From contig CAMWSU010000005.1 of NCBI GenBank assembly GCA_947176965.1, forward strand, positions 1-64,000: a DNA stretch of 64,000 nucleotides. Direction: 5' to 3'. A model generated the notes under the pieces. It worked only from the letters and a program-made list of their open reading frames with translations, searched no databases and was not told the DNA's origin. The translations under genes were made by a program, and so were the position numbers. Below are positions 41,959 to 54,137 of the stretch, piece after piece. The stretch is from an uncultured Lachnospiraceae bacterium. GTDB taxonomy: Bacteria; Bacillota; Clostridia; Lachnospirales; Lachnospiraceae. The stretch's first letter is position 1, and each line of letters opens with the position of its first letter.

Positions 41959-42165
41959 GAACGCACTTCCTATCGCAAATAATAATAAGTAGATTCTGTG
42001 GCTATTATATATCTATTAAGGAAAAAACACAAATAGATATTCCAAAACAAAAAAATGCATAATAAAAAATAGAAAAAAATCAGAACATGTCAAAAATGTT
42101 CACAATTTTTTTGAAAAAAAGAGCAGTTTTTTGTAAATTATATTCACTTTCCGATGAGGGTGTGC

Positions 42166-42171
42166 TATAAT
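42166..42171 (+). promoter_or_regulatory. Promoter for glgC-glgD (extended -10 TGCTATAAT)
   Basis: TGCTATAAT with TTCACT 17 bp upstream. Confidence 0.55.
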
Positions 42172-42223
42172 AGGAACAATATAAGTACTATTTTACTAGA
42201 TTTTATAAAAACGAGGTGATGTC

Positions 42224-43492
42224 ATGATTAAGAAGGAAATGATTGCCATGCTGCTTGCAGGTGGTCAGGGCAGCAGATTGGGGGTATTGACCGCAAAAGT
42301 GGCGAAACCGGCAGTTTCTTTCGGCGGGAAGTACAGGATCATTGATTTTCCGCTGAGCAACTGCATTAATTCAGGTGTTGATACGGTGGGTGTATTGACG
42401 CAGTATCAGCCGCTCAGGTTGAATACGCATATCGGTATCGGTATTCCGTGGGACCTGGACAGAAATATCGGCGGTGTGACGGTGCTTCCTCCCTATGAGA
42501 AAAGTACCAATACGGAGTGGTATACCGGAACGGCGAACGCGATTTATCAGAACATTGACTACATGGAGACTTACAATCCGGAATATGTGCTCATCCTTTC
42601 AGGCGATCATATTTACAAGATGGATTATGAGGTGATGCTCGACTTCCATAAGAAGAACGGTGCGGAGGTAACAATTGCCGCGATGCCTGTTCCGATGGAG
42701 GAGGCAAAGCGTTTCGGTATTGTGATTACGGACGAAAACCGCAAGATCGTTGATTTTGAGGAGAAGCCGGAGAATCCGCGCAGTAATCTTGCGTCCATGG
42801 GTATTTATATTTTTAACTGGAAGACACTTCGGGAAGCGCTCATTGCCAAGGCGGAACAGCCGGCACTTGACTTCGGAAAGCATGTCATTCCTTATTGCCA
42901 TGAGAAGGGTGCGCCGATGTACGCCTATGAGTTTAACGGTTACTGGAAGGATGTCGGTACCTTAAACTCTTATTGGGAGGCGAACATGGAGCTGATCGAT
43001 ATCGTTCCGGAGTTCAACCTTTACGAGGAGTATTGGAAAATTTATACGAAGAGCAATCAGCTCTCGCCGCAGTATATTTCGGGCGAAAGCGTTGCAGAGC
43101 GAAGCCTGATCGGTGAGGGTTCCGAGATTTACGGCAGAGTGTATAATTCCGTCATCGGCTGCGGCGTGAAGATCGGCAAGGATACCGTTGTGCGTGATTC
43201 CATTATCATGAATGATACGGTGATCGGCGATGGCTGCGAGGTGAATAAGGGCATCATTGCCGAGAATGTTGTTATCGGCAACCGGGTGAAGCTTGGCGTT
43301 GGCGATGAGGCTGAAAATGATACGATGCCGCATATCTACAACCACGGGATTACGACGATCGGCGAGAGGTCGGTCGTACCGGATGACGTCAGCGTAGGAA
43401 AGAATACGGTAATTGCGGGCGTGACAGATAAGGAAGATTATCCGAACGGCGTTCTTGCAAGCGGTAAATCTCTGATTAAGGCAGGTGACTGA
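42224..43492 (+). CDS. glgC: Glucose-1-phosphate adenylyltransferase
   Basis: [44 protein letters not shown]. Confidence 0.97.
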   Translation: MIKKEMIAMLLAGGQGSRLGVLTAKVAKPAVSFGGKYRIIDFPLSNCINSGVDTVGVLTQYQPLRLNTHIGIGIPWDLDRNIGGVTVLPPYEKSTNTEWYTGTANAIYQNIDYMETYNPEYVLILSGDHIYKMDYEVMLDFHKKNGAEVTIAAMPVPMEEAKRFGIVITDENRKIVDFEEKPENPRSNLASMGIYIFNWKTLREALIAKAEQPALDFGKHVIPYCHEKGAPMYAYEFNGYWKDVGTLNSYWEANMELIDIVPEFNLYEEYWKIYTKSNQLSPQYISGESVAERSLIGEGSEIYGRVYNSVIGCGVKIGKDTVVRDSIIMNDTVIGDGCEVNKGIIAENVVIGNRVKLGVGDEAENDTMPHIYNHGITTIGERSVVPDDVSVGKNTVIAGVTDKEDYPNGVLASGKSLIKAGD

Positions 43493-43494
43493 AT

Positions 43495-44613
43495 ATGAAA
43501 GCGATAGGAATCATTTTAGCGGGCGGTAATAATCACAGAATGAAGGAATTAACTCAGAAGCGTGCAATCTCGGCAATGCCGATTGCGGGAAGCTACCGCG
43601 GAATTGACTTTGCGCTGAGCAACATGACGAATTCCGGCATCCAGAGAGTCGCGGTATTCACGCAGTATAATGCGAGAAGCCTGAATGAGCATTTAAGTTC
43701 CTCAAAATGGTGGGACTTCGGACGGAAGCAGGGAGGGCTGTCCGTGTTTGCGCCGACGGTGACATCCGAGAACAGCAGCTGGTACCGTGGTACGGCAGAC
43801 GCTATCTGGCAGAACCTTTCTTATCTGAAAAATGCACATGAGCCCTATGTCGTTATCACATCCGGCGATTGTGTATATAAGATGGATTACAACAAGGTGC
43901 TGGAATACCATATAGAGAAGAAGGCCGACATCACGGTTGTGGTAAAGGACATGCCGGAGGGCACGAATGTAGAGCGCTACGGAACGGTCAAGATGAACGA
44001 GGACAGCCGGATCGAGGAATTTGAGGAGAAGCCGTTGATGGCAAAATCCAATACGATCTCCTGTGGTATCTACATTATCAGAAGGCGTCAGCTCATAGAA
44101 TTGATCGAGCGCTCTGCGATGGAAGAGAGGATGGATTTCGTCAGGGATATTTTGATCCGGTATAAGAACATCAAGCGCATTTACGGATACAAGACGAAGG
44201 ATTATTGGAGCAATATTGCAAGCGTTGATGATTATTTCAGAACGAATATGGATTTCTTAAAGCCGGAGATCCGCAATTATTTCTTCGGGGAATATCCGAA
44301 TATTTACTCCAAGGTAGATGATCTCCCGCCGGCAAAATACAATGTCGGCATGAGCGTGAAGAACAGTCTGATCTCCAGCGGCAGTATCATTAACGGTACG
44401 GTAGAGGATTCGGTCATCTTTAAGGAAGTATTTATCGGCAACAACTGCTATATCAAAAATTCCATCATACTTAATGATGTGTATATTGGGGATAATACGC
44501 ATATCGAGAATTGTATTGTGGAAGGGCATGATACGATCAGAGCCAATTCGTACTATAAGGGAGATGACGGCATCAAGGTTGTTGTCGAAAACAGTGAGAG
44601 ATATGTATTATAA
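43495..44613 (+). CDS. glgD: Glucose-1-phosphate adenylyltransferase subunit GlgD
   Basis: GIILAGGNNHRMKELTQKRAISAMPIAGSYRGIDFALSNMTNSGI; immediately after glgC. Confidence 0.95.
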   Translation: MKAIGIILAGGNNHRMKELTQKRAISAMPIAGSYRGIDFALSNMTNSGIQRVAVFTQYNARSLNEHLSSSKWWDFGRKQGGLSVFAPTVTSENSSWYRGTADAIWQNLSYLKNAHEPYVVITSGDCVYKMDYNKVLEYHIEKKADITVVVKDMPEGTNVERYGTVKMNEDSRIEEFEEKPLMAKSNTISCGIYIIRRRQLIELIERSAMEERMDFVRDILIRYKNIKRIYGYKTKDYWSNIASVDDYFRTNMDFLKPEIRNYFFGEYPNIYSKVDDLPPAKYNVGMSVKNSLISSGSIINGTVEDSVIFKEVFIGNNCYIKNSIILNDVYIGDNTHIENCIVEGHDTIRANSYYKGDDGIKVVVENSERYVL

Positions 44614-44675
44614 GCAGCTTGGGGGGGAGTCTGTTACTGTTTCGATGTTAGGTAAGGAACAAAGGGGGATTGCAA

Positions 44676-44948
44676 ATGAACATTACAGATGTTCGTGTCA
44701 GGAAGATTACCAAAGAGGGAAAGATGAAGGCGATCGTGTCCATTACGATCGACAACGAATTCGTCATTCATGACATTAAGGTAATTGAGGGGGAAAAGGG
44801 AATGTTTATCGCCATGCCGAGCAAGAAGGCGGCGGACGGTGAATACCGCGATATTGCGCATCCGATCAATTCCGATACGCGGGATCAGATTCAGCGGATT
44901 ATTTTAGAACGCTACGAGCAGGCATTGTTGATTCCCGACGAGGAATAA
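44676..44948 (+). CDS. spoVG: Septation/sporulation regulator SpoVG
   Basis: [51 protein letters not shown]. Confidence 0.97.
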   Translation: MNITDVRVRKITKEGKMKAIVSITIDNEFVIHDIKVIEGEKGMFIAMPSKKAADGEYRDIAHPINSDTRDQIQRIILERYEQALLIPDEE

Positions 44949-45105
44949 AAAAGAACGCTACGCGTTCTTTCGAAGAATTGCTAAAGCGATTCTTCTAGGG
45001 CTGAGAAATTTCCTATAAGCTAAAAAAGATTGGCAAAAGTGCGCCAATCTTTCAAAGAAATGCCTTCGGCATTTCTTTGAAATTTGCTTCGCAGATTCTT
45101 CCGGG
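44947..45105. repeat. Array of intergenic hairpin modules after spoVG
   Basis: AAAGAACGCtacGCGTTCTTT; AGAATTGCtaaaGCGATTCT; AAAGATTGGC..GCCAATCTTT; AAAGAAATGCCttcGGCATTTCTTT; a further imperfect unit. Confidence 0.75.
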
Positions 45106-45247
45106 CTTGAAAACCTTATTAGTATAAAAGGATGCGAAGGGGTTTTGCAAAAAAAGAATAGCAGTTTACGGCGGGGATGTTGCGAAACATCCCCGTTTTT
45201 GGTATGGTAAAAAAGAATGCATCTATAATAAAGAAGAGGGAACGGAA

Positions 45248-45817
45248 ATGTATATCATTGTCGGTTTGGGAAATCCGGGTAAAGAATATGAACATACGCG
45301 CCATAACGTTGGCTTTTGCGTGATTGACGCGCTTGCGGAAACATATCGGATCAATGTCACGGAAAAAAAGCACAAAGCGCTGATCGGAAAGGGCATGATC
45401 GACGGAAAAAAGGTCTTGCTCGCCAAGCCGCAGACGTATATGAATTTAAGCGGCGAGAGTATCCGCGCGCTGCTTGATTATTATAAAGCGGACGAACGGG
45501 AGGATCTGCTCGTGATTTATGATGACATCAGCCTTGATGTCGGTAAGCTGCGCATCCGCAAGAAAGGAAGCGCGGGGGGTCATAATGGGATTAAGAGTAT
45601 ACTGGCTCATTTGGGGCATGATGAGTTTGTACGGATCAAGGTCGGCGTCGGCGATAAACCGGAGGGCGGCGATCTGGTCAATCATGTGCTCGGCGGTTTT
45701 TGCGGGGAGGACCGTGAAAAGATAAAAGAGAGTATCACACTTGCCAAGGAAGCGGCGGTATCCATTCTGTGTGACGGGGCGGATCAGACGATGAATTTAT
45801 TTAACGGAAGAAAATGA
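45248..45817 (+). CDS. pth: Peptidyl-tRNA hydrolase
   Basis: YIIVGLGNPGKEYEHTRHNVGFCVID, LAKPQTYMNLSGES, SAGGHNGIKSI. Confidence 0.97.
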   Translation: MYIIVGLGNPGKEYEHTRHNVGFCVIDALAETYRINVTEKKHKALIGKGMIDGKKVLLAKPQTYMNLSGESIRALLDYYKADEREDLLVIYDDISLDVGKLRIRKKGSAGGHNGIKSILAHLGHDEFVRIKVGVGDKPEGGDLVNHVLGGFCGEDREKIKESITLAKEAAVSILCDGADQTMNLFNGRK

Positions 45818-45892
45818 AGATTTCCTAAGGTTGGAAAATACCCAACCTAAGAAAATCTAAATCATTTTCCAAAGAATCGCTTCGCGATTCTT
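45818..45892. repeat. Two hairpin modules after pth
   Basis: AGATTTCCTAAGGTTGG..CCAACCTAAGAAAATCT (2 mismatches) and AAAGAATCGCttcGCGATTCTT. Confidence 0.7.
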
Positions 45893-45978
45893 CTTAGGTT
45901 TGAGGCGGGAGATAAAAGCGAACAAGTTATTTGTGCTTGCGCATAAGCTTGCAGGCTGAGTAAGAATGAGGGATTACT

Positions 45979-49524
<3,546 letters not shown>

Positions 49525-49658
49525 GCGGAGCGGGATCGTGCAGGAACAAAAGGGTGTGTAAAGGACCGTGCAGAGCGTCCGTGAGAATATGATCGATCGT
49601 ACAAAAGAGTGTGCGGGAAGAAAAAATGTCGTAAAAGAAGTGTAAAAAATACAGTATG

Positions 49659-49696
49659 AAAGGCGGGAGAATCATTGAAAAATCCTGCCTTTTTTA
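49659..49696 (+). terminator. Intrinsic terminator downstream of mfd
   Basis: aaaggcggga ... tcctgccttttttt. Confidence 0.7.
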
Positions 49697-49801
49697 GTAG
49701 AATAAAAACAGACAATTTTTGGCAGGGCAAAGCACGAGCCAATGGGCAACTGCGTTTGGTGATTATCAGAGGCAAACGATGAGGAAGGGAGAGGCAGATT
49801 C

Positions 49802-51280
49802 ATGTACTATGTCGGTATCGATCTCGGAACCTCGGCAGTCAAGCTGCTGTTGATGGACGAAAAAGGAGAGATCAAAAAAATCGTTTCCAAGGAGTATCCG
49901 TTATATTTTCCACATCCGGGCTGGTCGGAGCAAAAACCGGAGGATTGGTATGAAAAAAGCATGGAGGGACTTTCGGAGCTGCTTGACGGCTGTGACAGAT
50001 CGCAGGTTGCAGGCATCAGCTTCGGCGGTCAGATGCACGGACTTGTCATTTTGGACGAGCAGGATCGCGTGATCCGTCCGGCGATTCTTTGGAATGACGG
50101 CAGAACCTATGAGGAAAATGATTACTTAAATCAGACGATCGGTAAGGAAACCTTATCGCGTTACACGGCAAATATTTCGTTTACGGGATTTACGGCACCG
50201 AAGCTGCTGTGGGTCAAAAACAAAGAACCTGAAAATTTCGCGCGCATTCGAAAGATCATGCTGCCGAAGGATTACCTTGCTTATCGGCTGACAGGCACGC
50301 ATTGTACGGATGTATCCGATGCGTCCGGCATGTTGTTGTTTGACGTCAAAAACCGTTGCTGGTCAAAAGAGATGCTGGACATCTGCGGCGTGACACAGGA
50401 TATGATGGCGCAGGTGTATGAGAGTTATGAGTGCGTCGGTACGCTGCTGCCCGACGTTGCAAGAAAGCTCGGACTTTCCGAAAATGTGAAAGTGGCAGCA
50501 GGCGCGGGCGATAATGCGGCGGCGGCTGTCGGAACGGGAACGGTCGGCGACGGAAGATGCAATATTTCGCTCGGTACGAGCGGCACGATCTTTATTTCCA
50601 TGAAGGACTTCGGTGTGGATAAATTTAACGCACTGCATGCGTTCGGACATGCCGACGGGCACTATCATCTGATGGGATGTATGTTAAGCGCGGCCTCCTG
50701 TAATAAATGGTGGATGGACGATATTATCGGAACGAAGGATTATGCCGCGGAGCAAAAGCAGATTGCGAAGCTTGGCGAGAATCATGTTTATTTCCTGCCG
50801 TATCTCATGGGGGAGCGCTCTCCGCACAATGATCCCGACGCGAGAGGAACGTTTATCGGACTGACGATGGATACGTCCCGCGCAGACATGACGCAGGCGG
50901 TTTTAGAGGGCGTTGCGTTTGCGCTCCGCGATTCATTTGAGGTGGCAAAGGCGCTCGGCGTGACGATCGAGCGGACGAAGATCTGCGGCGGCGGTGCCAA
51001 GAGTCCTCTCTGGAAAAAGATCATTGCGAATGTGCTCGGTATCAGGGTTGACGTCATTGAGAGCGAAGAAGGACCGGCAATGGGCGGCGCTATGCTTGCT
51101 GCGGTTGCCTGCGGCGAATATGCAGATGTCGAGGAGATCGCGGAGCGGCTTGTCAAAGTGGTGGACACGGTGGAGCCGGAACCGGAGCTTGTTGCAAAAT
51201 ATGAGGAGCGTTATCAGAAATTCAAGCAGATTTATCCGGCGTGTAAGGAGCTGTTTTCAACGCTGGCGGATAAAGAATAG
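49802..51280 (+). CDS. xylB: Xylulokinase (FGGY family)
   Basis: YVGIDLGTSAVKLLLMDEKGEI, GGQMHGLVILDEQDRVIRPAILWNDGRT, GTSGTIF. Confidence 0.93.
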   Translation: MYYVGIDLGTSAVKLLLMDEKGEIKKIVSKEYPLYFPHPGWSEQKPEDWYEKSMEGLSELLDGCDRSQVAGISFGGQMHGLVILDEQDRVIRPAILWNDGRTYEENDYLNQTIGKETLSRYTANISFTGFTAPKLLWVKNKEPENFARIRKIMLPKDYLAYRLTGTHCTDVSDASGMLLFDVKNRCWSKEMLDICGVTQDMMAQVYESYECVGTLLPDVARKLGLSENVKVAAGAGDNAAAAVGTGTVGDGRCNISLGTSGTIFISMKDFGVDKFNALHAFGHADGHYHLMGCMLSAASCNKWWMDDIIGTKDYAAEQKQIAKLGENHVYFLPYLMGERSPHNDPDARGTFIGLTMDTSRADMTQAVLEGVAFALRDSFEVAKALGVTIERTKICGGGAKSPLWKKIIANVLGIRVDVIESEEGPAMGGAMLAAVACGEYADVEEIAERLVKVVDTVEPEPELVAKYEERYQKFKQIYPACKELFSTLADKE

Positions 51281-51318
51281 AGTGTGTGATTGCGAAACAC
51301 ATACGTAAAGTATTGAAA

Positions 51319-51453
51319 TGTACAATATATACAATCCAACGCAGGCACGTTTTCGCTGCCTTCCGCTCGTAACGGTACATAACATGCCGGAATACGGCAT
51401 GCAAGTACCGACGGCGTCAGAGCACCTGCTCATGGCGCTGTATATATTGTACA
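51319..51453. repeat. Inverted-repeat element with internal hairpins (MITE-like or regulatory)
   Basis: Perfect 15 bp terminal IRs TGTACAATATATACA (51319-51333) / TGTATATATTGTACA (51439-51453); inner GGTAC..CATGCCGgaataCGGCATG..GTACC (51374-51409). Confidence 0.75.
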
Positions 51454-51523
51454 ATTATGGATGTTATTAAATGTGCTTCGCAATAGATTAAATGGGTAAA
51501 GAGGAAGGGAAAGGAGCAGGAAG

Positions 51524-52147
51524 ATGAAGGTTTTACAGATTAGCGACCCCGCATTTCGCAAATACGGACGGAAGGTGGAGGGGATTGATTTTACGGAACT
51601 CGTGGACAAGATCAACGAGATCACGCCGCTTCCCGACGGTGTGGCGTACGAGCCGTCCATTCCGGAATTAGAGGCGCTTGACGCGGCAGCGCAGATCAGC
51701 GCAAAGCTGTACGGAGAGCTGCCGATCGAGATCGGATATTGCAACGGACATAATGCGATGTTGAATGCGTTGGAATACCACAGAAGCTCGGAGATCAATG
51801 TCGCGGCGACGGACGCAATCCTTATGGTTGGCGCGCAGCAGGACATTACGGATGATTTTACATATGATACCTCGCTGATCGAGGCATTTCTCGTTCCGGC
51901 AGGAACAGCGGTCGAGATTTATGCGACCACGCTGCATTATGCGCCGTGCAATCAGAACGGTAAGGGCTTTAAGGTTGGGATCGTGCTCCCGAAAGGGACG
52001 AATTATCCGCTTGAGAAGAAGCATGAAGGATGGGAGGACAGTCTCATCACTGCAACGAATAAATGGCTGATCGGGCATGCCGAGGGTGGGCTGCCGGAAG
52101 GCGCGCATATCGGTCTGATCGGCAAGAACTTAAATATTGACGAGTGA
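51524..52147 (+). CDS. DUF4867 family protein
   Basis: VEIYATTLHYAPCNQNGKGFKVGIVLPKGTNYPL; adjacent to sugar kinase/isomerase genes. Confidence 0.8.
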   Translation: MKVLQISDPAFRKYGRKVEGIDFTELVDKINEITPLPDGVAYEPSIPELEALDAAAQISAKLYGELPIEIGYCNGHNAMLNALEYHRSSEINVAATDAILMVGAQQDITDDFTYDTSLIEAFLVPAGTAVEIYATTLHYAPCNQNGKGFKVGIVLPKGTNYPLEKKHEGWEDSLITATNKWLIGHAEGGLPEGAHIGLIGKNLNIDE

Positions 52148-52381
52148 TCCGCTGACGTGCGGTGCAGCAGAGTCCCTTTTTAGGGCAGGATTCGCGGCAT
52201 CATGAAATACGTTAAGTAAAAAGTGAAACAATATAGAACTTGTTAAAATACATGTGGACGAACCGGGGGTTTTGAGATATAATAATCGAAAGACATGGTC
52301 TTTGTCTGATAGAACATTTGCCGCGGAAACAGCGGTTATGGGTATTAGTAAAATCAAAATGATAAGGGAGGAAATCAAACA

Positions 52382-53866
52382 ATGATGAACAACACACCAA
52401 CAGTAAAGATCGGTATTGTCGCAGTCAGCCGTGACTGTTTTCCGGAGTCGTTATCGGTGAACAGAAGGAAGGCGCTCGTAGCCGCGTATGAAAAGAAATA
52501 CGGCAAAGAGGATATTTATGAGTGCCCGGTTTGCATCGTTGAGAGTGAGATCCATATGGTGCAGGCGCTTGAAGACGTGAAAAAAGCAGGCTGTAACGCG
52601 CTTTGTGTATACCTTGGCAATTTCGGACCGGAAATTTCCGAGACGCTTTTGGCAAAGCATTTTGACGGACCGGTGATGTTCTGTGCAGCAGCGGAGGAGT
52701 CGCAGGCAGACTTAATGGACGGACGCGGAGACGCATACTGCGGTATGCTGAATGCAAGTTACAACCTGAAGCTTCGCAATATCAAAGCATATATTCCCGA
52801 GTATCCGGTCGGCACCGCTGAGGAGTGCGCGGATATGATTCATGAGTTCGTTCCGATCGCATGCGCGGTGGACGGATTAAAGAACTTAAAGATCATTAGC
52901 TTCGGACCGAGACCGTTAAACTTCCTCGCATGTAATGCGCCGATCAAGCAGCTTTATAACCTTGGTGTCGAGATTGAGGAAAATTCCGAGCTGGATCTGT
53001 TTGAGGCATATCATAAGCATGACAATGACCCGCGTATCCCTGAGGTTGTAGCGGATATGGAAAAGGAGCTGGGCGCCGGAAATAAGAAATCCGAAGTGCT
53101 GCCGAAGCTCGCGCAGTATGAGCTGACGCTGCTTGACTGGGTAGAAGCGCATAAGGGTTACCGGAAATATGTTGCGATCGCAGGAAAGTGCTGGCCGGCA
53201 TTCCAGACGCAGTTCGGCTTTGTTCCCTGCTATGTCAACAGCCGTTTAACGGGACGCGGCATTCCGGTATCGTGCGAGGTAGATATTTACGGCGTATTAA
53301 GCGAGTTCATCGGAACCTGTGTCAGCCAGGATGCGGTAACGCTTCTCGATATTAACAATTCCGTTCCTGCGGATATGTATCAGGAGGCGATCGCGGGCAA
53401 GTTTGATTATACGCATAAAGATACGTTCATGGGCTTCCATTGCGGAAATACCTGCTCCAGCAAGCTTGCGGCATGTGAGATGAAGAATCAGAAGATCATG
53501 GCAAGAAGCCTTCCCGAGGAGGTTACAAACGGCACGCTCGAGGGAGATATTGCGCCGGGCGAGATCACGTTCTTCCGTGTGCAGTCCACCGCGGACAACA
53601 TTCTCCGCGCGTATGTGGCGGAGGGCGAAGTTCTTCCGGTTGCGACAAAGTCCTTCGGTTCCATCGGCGTATTTGCCATTAAGGAGATGGGCAGATTCTA
53701 CCGCCACGTTTTGATTGAGAAGAATTATCCGCACCACGGAGCGGTTGCGTTCGGACATCACGGCAAGGCGCTTTACGAAGTATTTAAGTATATCGGCATC
53801 CTTCCTGAGGAGATCGGTTATAACCAGCCGGCGCATGCGAAGTACCCGACGGAGAATCCGTTTTAA
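52382..53866 (+). CDS. L-fucose/L-arabinose isomerase family protein
   Basis: FucI-like fold features: GNFGPEISETLLAKHF, CWPAFQTQFGFVPCYVNSRLTGRGIPVSCEVDIYGVLSEFIG, FHCGNTCSSKL. Confidence 0.88.
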   Translation: MMNNTPTVKIGIVAVSRDCFPESLSVNRRKALVAAYEKKYGKEDIYECPVCIVESEIHMVQALEDVKKAGCNALCVYLGNFGPEISETLLAKHFDGPVMFCAAAEESQADLMDGRGDAYCGMLNASYNLKLRNIKAYIPEYPVGTAEECADMIHEFVPIACAVDGLKNLKIISFGPRPLNFLACNAPIKQLYNLGVEIEENSELDLFEAYHKHDNDPRIPEVVADMEKELGAGNKKSEVLPKLAQYELTLLDWVEAHKGYRKYVAIAGKCWPAFQTQFGFVPCYVNSRLTGRGIPVSCEVDIYGVLSEFIGTCVSQDAVTLLDINNSVPADMYQEAIAGKFDYTHKDTFMGFHCGNTCSSKLAACEMKNQKIMARSLPEEVTNGTLEGDIAPGEITFFRVQSTADNILRAYVAEGEVLPVATKSFGSIGVFAIKEMGRFYRHVLIEKNYPHHGAVAFGHHGKALYEVFKYIGILPEEIGYNQPAHAKYPTENPF

Positions 53867-53909
53867 AAAATGAGCTGCAAATTGGTTGATAACACATAAA
53901 AAGAATTGC

Positions 53910-53942
53910 AAAAGGGCGTTGCGTAAGCAGCGCTCTTTTTTA
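53910..53942 (+). terminator. Intrinsic terminator after the fucI-like gene
   Basis: aaaagggcgttgc-gtaa-gcagcgctctttttta. Confidence 0.8.
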
Positions 53943-54068
53943 TTGTAAAATGCCCTGAGCAGAAGATGGAGGAAAAGGAATGGATGAAAAGGTATCGACA
54001 AATGTAAGGAACTGACAAGAACAGCATAAAAGGATAGGCAATAAAAATGAATAGAAATTAAAGGCATA

Positions 54069-54097
54069 ATTGATTTCAAGACATAATTTTGTTATAA
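54069..54097 (+). promoter_or_regulatory. Sigma-A type promoter of the defence island
   Basis: TTGATT - 17 bp - TATAAT, with TG upstream of the -10. Confidence 0.7.
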
Positions 54098-54137
54098 TTT
54101 ATTTTGCTTAATTGTACCATTACGGAGGAAAAAAACG

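Noticed and set aside
53297-54079. 260-aa minus-strand ORF spanning the 3' end of the fucI-like gene
   Set aside because: Mostly antisense to a supported gene and runs through its terminator.
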